From positions 2,232,001 through 2,296,000 of the forward strand of contig NZ_CP046507.1 of NCBI RefSeq assembly GCF_009741445.1: 64,000 nt of DNA. The letters are read 5' to 3'. The position numbers were made by a program, and so were the translations under genes. Under the pieces are notes generated by a model. It did not search any database. It saw only the letters and a program-made list of their open reading frames with translations, and had not been told where the DNA came from. Positions 19,450 through 28,580 of this stretch are shown piece after piece (position 1 is the stretch's first letter; each line of letters opens with the position of its first letter). Source of the DNA: Mycobacterium avium subsp. avium. Lineage in GTDB: Bacteria > Actinomycetota > Actinomycetes > Mycobacteriales > Mycobacteriaceae.

Positions 19450-19677
19450 ATGGCCGACAACAAGCTCGACAAGTGGGTGATGCTACGAAACACCAAGCTG
19501 CACAACACCCTTCGCGACGGCCCCGGCGAATGCGACATCCGACTCGTCGACCGGACCGTGCGGGTGCGCCACGACCTGTCCGGTCGCCGGGTCGACATGT
19601 TGCCGGCCGTCGGCGCCATCCCCTGGAACGACGGCAGCGAGGCCGGCTCGCCGATGCGTGGGCGTAGCTGCCAGTAG
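19450..19677 (+). CDS. Small hypothetical protein, 75 aa
   Basis: No family recognised. The frame [20 protein letters not shown] and onward has G/C at nearly every third codon position and mycobacterial codon choice, arguing for a real gene rather than a chance frame. There is no signal peptide or membrane segment; charge is mixed. No Shine-Dalgarno sequence precedes ATG 19450, so it may be leaderless or start elsewhere. It sits alone between tRNA-Leu and a phosphoribosyltransferase gene, 30 bp upstream of the latter's extended frame, and could be co-transcribed with it. Confidence 0.5.
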   Translation: MADNKLDKWVMLRNTKLHNTLRDGPGECDIRLVDRTVRVRHDLSGRRVDMLPAVGAIPWNDGSEAGSPMRGRSCQ

Positions 19678-19706
19678 GCTTGGAAGACACCTTTGGGACA
19701 CCACCG

Positions 19707-20396
19707 ATGAACCGACCGAACGGCTTTCTCCGGCGAACGGCGATGCGCAGTTTTCGCGACCGCCGTGAGGCCGGGCGCGCGCTGGCCGGGGAGCTGATGG
19801 GCTACCGCAACCGCGGCGACGTGCTGGTGTTCGGGCTGGCCCGCGGCGGCCTGCCGGTGGCCTGGGAGATCGCCGCGGCGCTGCACGCCCCGCTGGACGT
19901 GTTTTTGGTGCGCAAGCTCGGGGTGCCGAACTGGTCGGAGCTGGCGATGGGCGCCTTGGCCAGCGGCGGCGGCGTGGTGATGAACGACGACGTAGTGAGC
20001 AGCCTGCGCATCACCGACGAGCAGGTGCGCGCGGTGATCGACAGCGAGACGGCCGAACTGGCGCGGCGCGAGCACGCCTACCGGGGCGATCGCCCGATGG
20101 CCGACCTGCGGGACAAGGTCGTGATCCTGGTCGACGACGGGATCGCCACCGGCGCCAGCATGCTGGCCGCGGTGCGCGCGTTGAGGTCCGGCCCGACCGG
20201 CGCGACGCCCAGATCGATAGTCGTGGCCGTGCCGGTGGGACCGGAGTCGGCCTGCCGCGAGCTGGGCCGCGAGGCCGACGAGGTGGTGTGCCTGAGCACG
20301 CCGCCGGGATTCGAGGCCGTCGGGCAGGTGTACGGCGACTTTCACCAGGTCAGCGACGACGAGGTGCGTGAGCTGCTGGCCACACCGACCGGCTGA
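19707..20396 (+). CDS. Phosphoribosyltransferase family protein (Rv2143 type)
   Basis: The 229-aa protein has a type I phosphoribosyltransferase domain. The PRPP-binding motif is [18 protein letters not shown] (near residues 140-157), and the N-terminal family segment is [17 protein letters not shown] with [18 protein letters not shown]. Substrate is unknown; such proteins in stress operons are not classical nucleotide salvage enzymes. ATG 19707 was taken as start, though ATG 19743 begins exactly at the conserved domain and TTG 19680 is also open. It converges with the Rv2144c-like gene, 12 bp away. Confidence 0.85.
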   Translation: MNRPNGFLRRTAMRSFRDRREAGRALAGELMGYRNRGDVLVFGLARGGLPVAWEIAAALHAPLDVFLVRKLGVPNWSELAMGALASGGGVVMNDDVVSSLRITDEQVRAVIDSETAELARREHAYRGDRPMADLRDKVVILVDDGIATGASMLAAVRALRSGPTGATPRSIVVAVPVGPESACRELGREADEVVCLSTPPGFEAVGQVYGDFHQVSDDEVRELLATPTG

Positions 20397-20408
20397 GCGC
20401 GCGGAACG

Positions 20409-20804
20409 TCAGTGCGTGGACTCATCGCCGCGGCCGTCGGCCGGGACGGCGGATTCCTCGGACCGCCCGGCCTGCCCTGACTGATCCGACTGGTCGGACG
20501 GCTCGGTGGCTTCGGTGCTTTCGGTGGCGTCGGCAGTGCTTTCGGTGGGGGCGTCCTCGGGATAGTCGACGAAGTCGTCCTCGTCGGCGCCCGCCTCGTC
20601 CGCGTCCTCGTCAGCGTCCTCGTGGGCCTCGTCACCGCCCAGGTCGCGCTGCTGGCGCTCCCGCAGCGCGTCGAGGATCAACAGCACCACGCCCACCACG
20701 CTGGCGGCGATGCACACCCAGGCGACCAGCTCGTTGCTGGTGACGACCGCGAACACCAACGCGACGAGCCCGATCAGGGCCAATACCAGCGCAATGATGA
20801 GCAT
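20409..20804 (-). CDS. Small membrane protein with acidic tail (Rv2144c type)
   Basis: The 131-aa protein has two predicted transmembrane helices (LIIALVLALIGLVALVFAVV and VAWVCIAASVVGVVLLIL), then a basic RERQQR stop-transfer and a roughly 80-residue cytoplasmic tail rich in Asp, Glu, Ser and Thr, probably disordered. No catalytic motif. It lies downstream of wag31 on the same strand with a 115-bp gap, matching the Rv2144c-Rv2145c order. Function unknown; the location suggests a link to growth or division but does not prove it. Confidence 0.8.
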   Translation of the reverse strand: MLIIALVLALIGLVALVFAVVTSNELVAWVCIAASVVGVVLLILDALRERQQRDLGGDEAHEDADEDADEAGADEDDFVDYPEDAPTESTADATESTEATEPSDQSDQSGQAGRSEESAVPADGRGDESTH

Positions 20805-20919
20805 CAGTCATCCTCCAGGCGACGAGCGGGACCGCGGTCTTGCAGACCTTGTTTCAGACCTAGTGTGCCAACCCCGAAGCTCGGCGCGTGACCGGCACGA
20901 CTCAGAGCCCAGTCAGCGG

Positions 20920-21702
20920 CTAGTTGTTGCCCCGGTTGAACTGGTCGAACCCGCCCGCATCGGCGCTGGAATCCACCGGCGCGGCCGAGCCGCGCTGGCC
21001 GAGCTCCTCGAGCTGGGACTCCAGGTAGGTCTTGAGCCGGGTGCGGTATTCGCGTTCGAAGGTGCGCAGCTGCTCGAGGCGGCCTTCCAGCACCGTGCGC
21101 TGCTGGTTGATGGTGCCCATGATCTCGGAATGCTTGCGTTCGGCGTCGGCCTGCAGGGCGTCGGCCTTCTCCTGGGCCTGACGCAACTGGGCCTCCGAGC
21201 GGGCCTGCGCGTCGGCCAGCATCGCGTCGGCGCGCTGCCGGGCCTCGGCGACCGTGGTCTCGGCGGTGCTGCGGGCCTCGCTGAGGATCTGGTCGGCGTT
21301 GGCCCGCGCATCGGCCAGCATCTTCTCCGACTCGGCCTGCGCCGTGCTGGTCAGCCGGTCGGCGGTGTCCTGGGCCAGGCTCAGCACCCGCGCGGCCTTG
21401 ATGGCCTGCTCCTCGTTGCTGACGGCGGCGGCCGGCGCGGCCTTGACCGGCTCGGGCTCGGCGACAGGAATGGCCTGAGTGGGCGCGGCGGCGGCCGGCG
21501 CGGCGGCACCGCCACCGGCGGCGAGCTCCTGGTCCAGCTCTTCGATCCGTTGCCGCAGGTCGCTGTTCTCTTCGATGAGTCGCGTCAGCTCGGCTTCCAC
21601 CAGATCGAGGAAGGCATCCACCTCGTCTTCGTTGTAGCCCCGCTTGCCGATCGGTGGCTTACTGAACGCCACATTGTGGACGTCGGCTGGTGTAAGCGGC
21701 AT
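20920..21702 (-). CDS. wag31: DivIVA-family polar growth organiser Wag31
   Basis: The 260-aa coiled-coil protein recruits the peptidoglycan machinery to cell poles. The DivIVA membrane-binding N-domain begins [20 protein letters not shown] and continues [18 protein letters not shown], followed by an Ala/Pro linker containing APTQAI (Thr75), which matches the PknA-phosphorylated threonine known in M. tuberculosis Wag31. A long heptad-rich coiled coil follows (about 90-240), ending in a short Asn-rich tail. ATG 21702 has GAGGGGACG upstream. A TANNNT promoter about 40 bp upstream suggests its own transcription besides read-through from the dcw cluster. Confidence 0.96.
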   Translation of the reverse strand: MPLTPADVHNVAFSKPPIGKRGYNEDEVDAFLDLVEAELTRLIEENSDLRQRIEELDQELAAGGGAAAPAAAAPTQAIPVAEPEPVKAAPAAAVSNEEQAIKAARVLSLAQDTADRLTSTAQAESEKMLADARANADQILSEARSTAETTVAEARQRADAMLADAQARSEAQLRQAQEKADALQADAERKHSEIMGTINQQRTVLEGRLEQLRTFEREYRTRLKTYLESQLEELGQRGSAAPVDSSADAGGFDQFNRGNN

Positions 21703-21995
21703 TGTTTCGTCCCCTCAAGTTCCTGTCGAACGTTCTGGAAAGTGTAGAACGCAGTGGTAGCCGTCGTGCAACTGCCGTCCATCCTGTCACACCAGGCGCG
21801 ACGGTCGCCGATTAGCCCAATAAATAAGAACCAATTTCAAACAGTGAGGCCAATAAAATCCGAAACCTTAGAATTTTTAAATCGGCGGAACCAAACCGAC
21901 GCTAAAACGTGGCCGAACCGTCTCCGGGCCGGAATCCGGCCCCACGTCACCCCCGCTGAACGGCGCCGCGCGGGACAAGCCGGATCAGGACCGGA
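21703..21995. other. AT-rich intergenic region upstream of wag31
   Basis: Bases about 21810-21885 are far more AT-rich than the rest of the window and are flanked by the inverted repeat CGCCGATT (21806-21813)/AATCGGCG (21880-21887). No gene fits. It may act as a terminator or attenuator for the dcw transcript and as upstream sequence for the wag31 promoter (inference). Confidence 0.45.
21741..21771 (-). promoter_or_regulatory. Candidate wag31 promoter
   Basis: On the minus strand, TTGCAC (21771-21766) and TACACT (21746-21741) lie 19 bp apart, 39 bp upstream of the wag31 start codon. TACACT fits the mycobacterial SigA -10 pattern TANNNT. The -35 is weak and the spacing long. Confidence 0.45.
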
Positions 21996-22283
21996 TCAGG
22001 CCGCCGCGCCGAACGCCAACTGCATCCCGATGAACGCGACCAGCAGCAGCACCATGATCGACAGGTCGAAGCGAACCGCTCCGATGGTCAGTTGCGGGAT
22101 CAGCCGGCGCAGCAGCTTCACCGGCGGATCGGTGATCGACATGATGATCTCCAGCACCACCACGGTGATCCCGGTGGGATGCCAGTCCCGGCTGAACGAG
22201 CGGATGAATTCGACGACGACCCGGGCGATGAGCAGCAGCCAGAAGATGAACAGCGCAAACCCGAGGATCTGAAAGAACAACAC
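21996..22283 (-). CDS. YggT family membrane protein (Rv2146c type)
   Basis: The 95-aa protein has two hydrophobic helices (FFQILGFALFIFWLLLIARV and the C-terminal FDLSIMVLLLVAFIGMQLAF) separated by the YggT signature around DPPVKLLRRLIPQL. GTG 22283 was chosen because it gives the length of the M. tuberculosis homologue (96 aa); TTG 22343 would add a 20-residue basic segment. YggT proteins sit next to sepF in many Gram-positives and are implicated in cell shape or osmotic homeostasis; mechanism unknown. Confidence 0.85.
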   Translation of the reverse strand: MLFFQILGFALFIFWLLLIARVVVEFIRSFSRDWHPTGITVVVLEIIMSITDPPVKLLRRLIPQLTIGAVRFDLSIMVLLLVAFIGMQLAFGAAA

Positions 22284-22455
22284 CAACTGAAGTGCCCCGA
22301 CCTTACCGATGACCTTGCCGATGACCTGGCGGATGAGAGCCAAGCGCCGCGGACCTGCGCGGCGCCTGCCAGCCTACCGACTCCGGGCGCGATGCCCCAT
22401 CTCACCTGGTCCGAAGGGGCATCGCGCCGCCGGCGGCGACGCCGGGCGGTCGAGG

Positions 22456-23100
22456 TTATTGGTATGCGTAGAAACCGGTTTCGGCGATCCGGCGGCGCTC
22501 CTCCGGCGACACGTCGACGTCGGCGGGTGAGAGCAGGAACACCTTGGTGGCGACCTTGTCGAAGGAGCCGCGCAGCGCGAACGCCAGCCCGGCCGCGAAG
22601 TCGACGAGCCGCTTGGCGTCGGCGTTGTCCATCGAGACCAGGTCCATGATGACCGGGGTGCCGTCGCGGAACCGCTCGCCGATGGTGCGGGCCTCGCTGT
22701 AGTCCTTGGGCCGCAGCGTGGTGATCTTCGACAGCGGGTGGCCCTCTTCGAACATCATCGCCATCCGGCGCGGGTCCATCGCCAGCGCGCCGCGGGTGGA
22801 GTTGCGCAGCCAGGACCCGAACCGCGGCCGGCCCATCTCGGGGCGCTCGAACTCGCGCGGGTGGACGGCGCCGTAGCGCGACTCCTCGGCGTAGCCGCCG
22901 CGGTAGCCGGCGGGCGGTGGGTAGTCGGCCGGCTCGCGGCGCGGGTCGTCGTAGTCGTCACCGTCGTAGCGGCCGTACCCGTCGTCGAATCGCGGCCGCG
23001 GGAAACCGCGGGACGGCGCGCGGTCGTCGTAGTACTCGTCTTCGTAGTCGTCCATTGGGGCCATCCCGAAATACGCCTTGACTTTGTGCAGTGTGCTCAT
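22456..23100 (-). CDS. sepF: Cell division protein SepF
   Basis: The 214-aa protein is an FtsZ membrane anchor in actinobacteria, which lack FtsA. An amphipathic N-terminus ([18 protein letters not shown]) is the membrane-binding helix. A disordered linker rich in Asp, Tyr, Arg and Pro follows (about 18-85), then the SepF core, with [19 protein letters not shown] and [28 protein letters not shown] is near the end. It lies between yggS and yggT, the usual order. No ribosome binding anomaly. Confidence 0.95.
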   Translation of the reverse strand: MSTLHKVKAYFGMAPMDDYEDEYYDDRAPSRGFPRPRFDDGYGRYDGDDYDDPRREPADYPPPAGYRGGYAEESRYGAVHPREFERPEMGRPRFGSWLRNSTRGALAMDPRRMAMMFEEGHPLSKITTLRPKDYSEARTIGERFRDGTPVIMDLVSMDNADAKRLVDFAAGLAFALRGSFDKVATKVFLLSPADVDVSPEERRRIAETGFYAYQ

Positions 23101-23166
23101 TGCGTTGACCCTTCTAGCCCCTGAGATTGCTGGTGTTAGTGATGAAGCTGTTACTGCAGTGACTAC

Positions 23167-23961
23167 TTACGGTGACGGTAACGGGCGACGGCCCAATAGC
23201 GCGGTACCGACACGCACACATGTCGAACCGTGTTTGACGGCAATTTCGAAGTCGTCGGACATGCCGGCGGACAGCCCCACCGCGTTGCGATGCGTCTCGA
23301 GCACCCGCCGATGCTCGGATTGCAGCCGGTCAAACGCCTCGTCGGGATCGGAGTTCAGCGGCGGGATGGCCATCAAGCCGACCAGGTCCAGGTTGTTCGC
23401 CGCCGCGACCTGCGCGCACACCTCGTCGACGGCGCCGGGCCGGGAGATGTCCACGCCGCCGCGCGACTCGTCGCCGTCGAGACTGACCTGGACGTACACC
23501 CGCATCGGGTCGGTGCGGCCGCCGTCGGCCAGGGCCGCCGCCACTCCCCGGTCGAGCGCGGACACCAGGTGGGTGCTGTCGACCGAGTGCGCGGTGTGCG
23601 CCCAGCGGGCCACCGACCGGGCCTTGTTCCGCTGGATGTGGCCCACCATGTGCCAGCGCGGAATCGCCACGTTCGTCCGCGCGGACGTCGCCAACAGGCG
23701 CGTGACTTCGGCCACCTTCGCCGTCGCTTCCTGGTCGCGTGATTCGCCGACGGCGCGACAACCCAATCGGGACAACGTCACGACATCGGTCGCCGGGAAG
23801 AATTTGGTGACCGGCAGCACTTCGATTTCCGCGACATTGCGGCCCGCCGCCTCGGCGGCCGCCGCCAGCCGCGAGCGCACCGCCGCCAGGGCGTGCGTCA
23901 ATTCCGTTTCGCGGTCGCCGGCGCTGTCCGGGGCCGGTGTCCCTGCCGTCATCGCCGTCAC
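23167..23961 (-). CDS. PLP homeostasis protein YggS/PROSC (Rv2148c type)
   Basis: The 264-aa protein has the alanine racemase-like single-domain barrel fold, binding pyridoxal phosphate without known catalysis and buffering PLP. The PLP-lysine is in EVLPVTKFFPATDV. Other signatures are HMVGHIQRNKA, HSVDSTHLVSALD and the C-terminal GLSAGMSDDFEIAVKHGST. Start GTG 23961 overlaps the pgeF stop (GTGA), indicating coupling; ATG 23952 is three codons further in. The position between pgeF and sepF is conserved. Confidence 0.92.
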   Translation of the reverse strand: MTAMTAGTPAPDSAGDRETELTHALAAVRSRLAAAAEAAGRNVAEIEVLPVTKFFPATDVVTLSRLGCRAVGESRDQEATAKVAEVTRLLATSARTNVAIPRWHMVGHIQRNKARSVARWAHTAHSVDSTHLVSALDRGVAAALADGGRTDPMRVYVQVSLDGDESRGGVDISRPGAVDEVCAQVAAANNLDLVGLMAIPPLNSDPDEAFDRLQSEHRRVLETHRNAVGLSAGMSDDFEIAVKHGSTCVRVGTALLGRRPLPSP

Positions 23962-24713
23962 TCCATCCAGATCAGGGAGGCCAACCGTCCGGTCGGCGCG
24001 TCGCGGCGATGACTGAACAATGCCGGGTCCGCCACCGTGCACCGCGGATCGATGTCGATTGCGGTGACACCCAATTCCCTTAGCTGGCAAGCGATTCCGG
24101 CCCGCAGATCCAGTCCGGGCGTTCCGGCCGCGGTGGTGGTGCGGCTGCCCGGCAGCGCCGCCTCGACCTCGTCGGCCATTGCCGCCGGCACTTCGTAGTT
24201 GGCGCCGCTGACCGCCGGGCCGAGCAGGGCCGACATGTCGGCGGGTTGCGCGCCCAGCGCCCGCATCGCCTCCACCGTGCGCACCACCACGCCGCGCTGG
24301 GCCCCGACCCGACCGGCGTGCACGGCCGCGGCCACCCCGGCGCGGGCGTCGGCCAGCAGCACCGGAACGCAGTCGGCGGTCACCACGGCCAGCGCCAGCC
24401 GCGCGGTGCCGGTGACCAGCGCGTCGGTCGCGTCCACCGCGCCGTCGCGGGGCCCGTGGACCACCTCGACCCGGTCGCCGTGCACCTGGTTCATCCACAC
24501 CACGCGGTCGGGCTTGAGCCCGAGGGCGGCCGCCAGCCGGGCCCGGTTGGCGGCTACCGCCGCCGGGTCGTCGCCGACGTGGTCGCCCAGGTTGAAACTG
24601 TCGAACGGGGGCTTGGAGACACCACCGGCGCGGGTGGTCGTCACCCGGCGGATGCGAACGCTCACGTGACCAGTATCCGCAAAGCGCTTGTCCGCCAGGC
24701 GGGTCGAGTCCAT
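23958..24713 (-). CDS. pgeF: Peptidoglycan editing factor PgeF (YfiH/DUF152, Rv2149c type)
   Basis: The 251-aa protein has the laccase-domain (DUF152) fold. E. coli YfiH edits wrongly built UDP-MurNAc peptide precursors; the equivalent role here is inferred. Metal-binding signatures are VWMNQVHGDRVEVV, VVTADCVPVLL and AAVHAGRVGAQRG; the last replaces the HAGWRG of E. coli and is also the mycobacterial form. ATG 24713, 5 nt after the ftsZ stop, gives a length like Rv2149c. GTG 24666 (VSVRIRRVTTTRAGG) begins the conserved domain and is an alternative. Confidence 0.88.
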   Translation of the reverse strand: MDSTRLADKRFADTGHVSVRIRRVTTTRAGGVSKPPFDSFNLGDHVGDDPAAVAANRARLAAALGLKPDRVVWMNQVHGDRVEVVHGPRDGAVDATDALVTGTARLALAVVTADCVPVLLADARAGVAAAVHAGRVGAQRGVVVRTVEAMRALGAQPADMSALLGPAVSGANYEVPAAMADEVEAALPGSRTTTAAGTPGLDLRAGIACQLRELGVTAIDIDPRCTVADPALFSHRRDAPTGRLASLIWME

Positions 24714-24717
24714 GGCC

Positions 24718-25878
24718 TCAGCGGCGCATGAAAGGCGGCACATCCACGTCGTCGTCCTCGCCGCCGATATTCAGCGTCGAGCCGTTGGTGTGGATCGGCA
24801 CGCTGACCGCGTCGACCGGCTCGAACAACGTTGAGGTGAGCTTGCCCGCCTTGGCCGACTCGATCCGGTGCGCGCCGCCGGTCTTCTCCCCCTTGTCGGC
24901 GCTGCCGCCGATCACCGGCTTGCGCCCCGGCCCGGCGGCGTCGAAGCCGGCCGCGATGACGGTGACCCGCACCTCGTCGCCCAGCGAATCGTCGATCACG
25001 GTGCCGAAGATGATGTTGGCGTCCTGGTGGGCGGCGTCCTGCACCAGCGAGGCCGCCTCGTTGATCTCGAACAGCCCCAGGTCGCTGCCGCCGGCGATGG
25101 ACATCAGCACGCCCTGCGCACCCTCCATCGAGGCCTCCAGCAGCGGCGAGTTGATGGCGATCTCGGCGGCCTTGAGCGAGCGGCCCTCGCCGCGGGCCGA
25201 GCCGATGCCCATCAGCGCGGTGCCCGCGCCGGACATGATGCCCTTGACGTCGGCGAAGTCGACGTTGATCAGCCCCGGCGTGGTGATCAGGTCGGTGATG
25301 CCCTGCACACCGTTGAGCAGCACCTCGTCGGCGCTGCGGAAGGCGTCCATCAGTGACACGGCCGCGTCGCCCATCTGCAGCAGCCGGTCGTTGGGGATGA
25401 CGATCAGGGTGTCGCAGCTCTCCCGCAGCGCGTTGATGCCCGCCTCGGCCTGGTTGCTGCGCCGCTTGCCCTCGAACGAGAACGGCCGGGTGACCACGCC
25501 CACGGTCAAAGCGCCGAGCTTGCGCGCGATGCTGGCGACGACGGGCGCCCCGCCGGTCCCGGTGCCGCCGCCCTCGCCGGCGGTGACGAACACCATGTCG
25601 GCGCCGCGCAGCAGCTCCTCGATCTCGTCCTTGGCGTCCTCGGCGGCCTTGCGGCCGACCTCGGGGTCCGCGCCGGCGCCCAGTCCACGGGTGGAGTCGC
25701 GCCCGACGTCGAGTTTGACGTCGGCATCGCTCATCAACAGCGCTTGCGCGTCGGTGTTGATCGCGATGAACTCCACGCCCTTGAGTCCCTGTTCGATCAT
25801 CCGGTTGACGGCGTTGACGCCGCCGCCACCGATACCCACGACCTTGATGACGGCCAGGTAGTTGTGCGGGGGGGTCAT
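24718..25878 (-). CDS. ftsZ: Cell division GTPase FtsZ
   Basis: The 386-aa tubulin homologue forms the cytokinetic ring. The GTP-binding tubulin signature GGGTGTGG is at residues 103-110, the N-terminal nucleotide loop is [15 protein letters not shown], and the C-terminal conserved peptide [12 protein letters not shown] contacts SepF/FtsW. The C-terminal linker carries about seven residues more than I recall for M. tuberculosis (SADKGEK in a [15 protein letters not shown] stretch). ATG 25878 matches the known mycobacterial N-terminus [13 protein letters not shown] 25881 directly upstream is nearer the GGAGG. It is separated from ftsQ by 270 bp, suggesting a dedicated promoter. Confidence 0.98.
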   Translation of the reverse strand: MTPPHNYLAVIKVVGIGGGGVNAVNRMIEQGLKGVEFIAINTDAQALLMSDADVKLDVGRDSTRGLGAGADPEVGRKAAEDAKDEIEELLRGADMVFVTAGEGGGTGTGGAPVVASIARKLGALTVGVVTRPFSFEGKRRSNQAEAGINALRESCDTLIVIPNDRLLQMGDAAVSLMDAFRSADEVLLNGVQGITDLITTPGLINVDFADVKGIMSGAGTALMGIGSARGEGRSLKAAEIAINSPLLEASMEGAQGVLMSIAGGSDLGLFEINEAASLVQDAAHQDANIIFGTVIDDSLGDEVRVTVIAAGFDAAGPGRKPVIGGSADKGEKTGGAHRIESAKAGKLTSTLFEPVDAVSVPIHTNGSTLNIGGEDDDVDVPPFMRR

Positions 25879-25969
25879 CATTCGTCTTCCTCCCTGATGG
25901 GCTTGGCTGCTCTCCCGGCGGTGGGCTCCTCCGGACGTCGGCGGCCCTCCCGGCAAACCCTCAACCTCA

Positions 25970-25993
25970 ACCATAGAGTTAGAGTTATGTCAA
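25970..25993 (-). promoter_or_regulatory. Candidate ftsZ promoter
   Basis: In the ftsQ-ftsZ gap the minus strand has a perfect TTGACA (25993-25988) followed 12 bp later by TATGGT (25975-25970), about 92 bp upstream of ATG. Both hexamers look right, but the spacer is shorter than the usual 16-18, so one may be fortuitous. The stretch is locally AT-rich. Confidence 0.4.
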
Positions 25994-26148
25994 GTAGTTC
26001 CGCGCAACCAGAACGGTATGGGCACAGCGCGCGCTAACCCCGCAGGCGCGCCGACGCGCGTCCCGCAAATTTTGGGCATTTTTCCCACCGCGGCGGCGGT
26101 GAGCGCTCGGTATGGCGGATCCCGGCGGCGCGGGCGTGACGAACATCG

Positions 26149-27093
26149 CTACTTGACCGTCGGCAGGTCGGGGCTGGACACGTCGTAGGTCTTGCCCGGC
26201 TGGGTCAGCAGCGCCGCCAGCTTCTCGGCCTTTTCGTCGGTGCGGTCGGTGGTCCCCCAGATCACCACCCGGCCGTCGCCCAGGGTCAGGGTGATCGACG
26301 CCACCGAGGGCGCCGCGATCCGGCCCACCTGACCCTCGACCTCGGGTCGCAGCGCGGTCAGCACCTGCAGGGCGGCCTTGGTCGCCGGGTCGTTGGGCCC
26401 CGGGTCGGCGACGTCGAGGTAGGGCAGCGCCGGCGGCGGCGGCCCGGTCGCGAAGTCCACGCCGTCGCGGTCGAACAGGTGCGGCCCGTCGGGAAAGTCT
26501 TTGACCGCCACCGGGATTCGCTCGACGATGGTGATCCGCAGCGCGGACGGGTACTGGCGCTGCACTCGTGCGCTGGCCACCCGCCGGATCGCCGCCACCC
26601 GGTCGGCGACCTGGCCGGTGTCGATCTGCAGCAGCGGCGTGCCCAGCCGCACCCGCGCCGCGTCCAGCACTTCTTCCCGGGTCACCACGCCGGTGCCGAC
26701 GACGACGATGTTGCGCGCCGACATCGCCGGCGTGAAGTAGAGGACCAGGGCCAGACCGATCCCGACGATCACCAGCAGGATGGTCACCATCAACATCTTC
26801 AGGCCCCGAACCACGCCGCGCGCAACGGGTTTGGGCTGGTTGACCGGCCGCCCCGCGGCCCTGCGCTTGGCCTCGCGGCGCGCCTCCTCGATGGCCATGG
26901 CCCGGGCCTGCGCGGCGCGGCGTTCGGCTCGCTCGCGGCGGGCCCGCCGGCGCGGCCCCTCCACCTCGGCCTGCTCCGCGCCGCCATCGGCGCGCTGCTG
27001 CGGGCCGGTGCCGACGAACAGCGGTTCGGTGACGGCCTCGCCCACCACGTCGGCCGGGCCCGACCCGGTCGGTTCGGGGTCCGGCTGCGTCAT
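26149..27093 (-). CDS. ftsQ: Cell division protein FtsQ
   Basis: The 314-aa bitopic divisome protein has a long basic, helical cytoplasmic N-terminus (about 1-95, [18 protein letters not shown]), one transmembrane helix (about 97-119, [20 protein letters not shown]), then the extracytoplasmic POTRA domain ([15 protein letters not shown]) and beta domain. FtsQ bridges early and late division proteins and binds the FtsL/FtsB coiled coils. ATG 27093 overlaps the murC stop (ATGA), and upstream frame continuation into murC is not coding. No terminator follows before the ftsZ promoter region. Confidence 0.93.
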   Translation of the reverse strand: MTQPDPEPTGSGPADVVGEAVTEPLFVGTGPQQRADGGAEQAEVEGPRRRARRERAERRAAQARAMAIEEARREAKRRAAGRPVNQPKPVARGVVRGLKMLMVTILLVIVGIGLALVLYFTPAMSARNIVVVGTGVVTREEVLDAARVRLGTPLLQIDTGQVADRVAAIRRVASARVQRQYPSALRITIVERIPVAVKDFPDGPHLFDRDGVDFATGPPPPALPYLDVADPGPNDPATKAALQVLTALRPEVEGQVGRIAAPSVASITLTLGDGRVVIWGTTDRTDEKAEKLAALLTQPGKTYDVSSPDLPTVK

Positions 27094-28580
27094 CGCAACG
27101 CCCCCGGCGCACCGCGGTTGGCCCGCACCCGCAGCGCGGTGACGATCTCGGGGCCCAGCAGCGTGACGTCGCCGGCCCCCATGGTGACGATGACATCGCC
27201 GGGCGCGGCGGCCGCGGCGACCTGCTCGGCGGCCGCGGAGAAGTCCGGCAGGTAGCGCACCGGCACGCTGACGTGCTCGGCGACGCTGGCTCCGCTGACA
27301 CCGGCCAGCGGCTGTTCGCGCGCGCCGTAGACGTCCAGCACGAAAACCTCGTCCGCGGCGTCCAGGGCGTGACCGAACTCCTCGGCGAAAGCCTTTGTGC
27401 GCGAATATAAATGGGGCTGGAACACCGCGATGCTGCGACCACCGCCGCTCTGTTCGAGCAGGGTGCGCACCGCCGCCAGCGTGGCGGCGATCTCGGTGGG
27501 GTGATGGGCGTAGTCGTCGAACACCCGCACCGTCGAGCTGGGGGCCGACCCACCGGCGGTGCCGACCAGTTCGAAGCGGCGGCGCACCCCCTCGAAGCCG
27601 GCCAGCCCGTCCAGCACCGCCTCGGTCGGCGCGCCGATCTCGATCGCCGCGAGCAGCGCGCCCAGCGCGTTGAGCGCCATGTGCCGCCCCGGCACCGAGA
27701 GCCGCATCACCAGCGGGTGTTGCTGCTCGCCGGCCAGCCGGATCTGGGCGACCGCCTCGGTACCCTGCTGCTGCCAGGACACCAGGGTGGCGGCCAGCGG
27801 TTCGCCGGACGGGGCTTGGCCGTGCGACCCGGATCCGTAGCGCAGCACCCGAATTCCGAGTTCGGCGGTGCGCCGGGCCAGCGCGGCCGCGCCCGGGTCG
27901 TCGACGCACACCACCAGCGCGCCGCCGGGGGCCAGCCGCTCCACGAACGCGTCGAACACCGCGATGTAGGCGTCGGCGCTGCCGTAGAAGTCCAGGTGAT
28001 CGGTCTCGATGTTGGTGACCACCGCGACGTCGGGCGTGTACTCCAGCAGCGAGCCGTCGCTTTCGTCGGCCTCGGCGACGAAGCAGTCGCCGCTGCCGTG
28101 GTGGGCGTTGGTCCCGGCCTCCCCCATCTCGCCGCCGACCGCGAAGGACGGGTCGCGCCCGCAGTGCTGCAGCGCGACGATCAGCATCGAGGTCGTCGTC
28201 GTCTTGCCGTGCGTGCCAGTCACCATCAGGGTGGTGCGGCCATCCATCAGCTTGGCCAGCACGGCCGGACGCAGGATCACCGGAATGCCGCGCCGCCGCG
28301 CCTCGACGAGTTCGGGATTGGTTTTCGGGATGGCGGCGTGGGTGGTGATCACCGCGGTGGGGCCGCCGGGCAGCAGATCCAGCGACGACGCGTCGTGCCC
28401 GATGCGGATCTGGGCGCCGCGGGCGCGCAGCGCGTGGATGCCGCGCGACTCCTTGGCGTCCGAGCCGGACACCAGGCCGCCGCGGTCGAGCAGGATGCGG
28501 GCGATGCCCGACATGCCGGCTCCCCCGATGCCGACCATGTGCACCCGTTCCAGCTCGGCGGGCAGCTGGTCGGTGGTCAC
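27090..28580 (-). CDS. murC: UDP-N-acetylmuramate--L-alanine ligase
   Basis: The 496-aa Mur ligase adds L-Ala to UDP-MurNAc (or the N-glycolyl form in mycobacteria) in the cytosol. Domains in order: N-terminal Rossmann ([16 protein letters not shown]), central ATPase with P-loop [13 protein letters not shown] (about residue 125), and a C-terminal domain with [14 protein letters not shown] and [13 protein letters not shown] 28580 overlaps the murG stop (GTGA) and gives an N-terminus matching M. tuberculosis MurC. It is part of the overlapping mur series. Confidence 0.97.
   Translation of the reverse strand: MTTDQLPAELERVHMVGIGGAGMSGIARILLDRGGLVSGSDAKESRGIHALRARGAQIRIGHDASSLDLLPGGPTAVITTHAAIPKTNPELVEARRRGIPVILRPAVLAKLMDGRTTLMVTGTHGKTTTTSMLIVALQHCGRDPSFAVGGEMGEAGTNAHHGSGDCFVAEADESDGSLLEYTPDVAVVTNIETDHLDFYGSADAYIAVFDAFVERLAPGGALVVCVDDPGAAALARRTAELGIRVLRYGSGSHGQAPSGEPLAATLVSWQQQGTEAVAQIRLAGEQQHPLVMRLSVPGRHMALNALGALLAAIEIGAPTEAVLDGLAGFEGVRRRFELVGTAGGSAPSSTVRVFDDYAHHPTEIAATLAAVRTLLEQSGGGRSIAVFQPHLYSRTKAFAEEFGHALDAADEVFVLDVYGAREQPLAGVSGASVAEHVSVPVRYLPDFSAAAEQVAAAAAPGDVIVTMGAGDVTLLGPEIVTALRVRANRGAPGALR

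Noticed and set aside
23962..24498. Continuation of the YggS frame upstream to give 443 aa
   Set aside because: The added sequence is an Arg/Gly-rich shadow of pgeF, which carries clear family motifs in its own frame.
25882..25974. Longer FtsZ start giving 32 extra residues
   Set aside because: The extra region contains the GGAGG ribosome site and is not part of the conserved FtsZ N-terminus [10 protein letters not shown].
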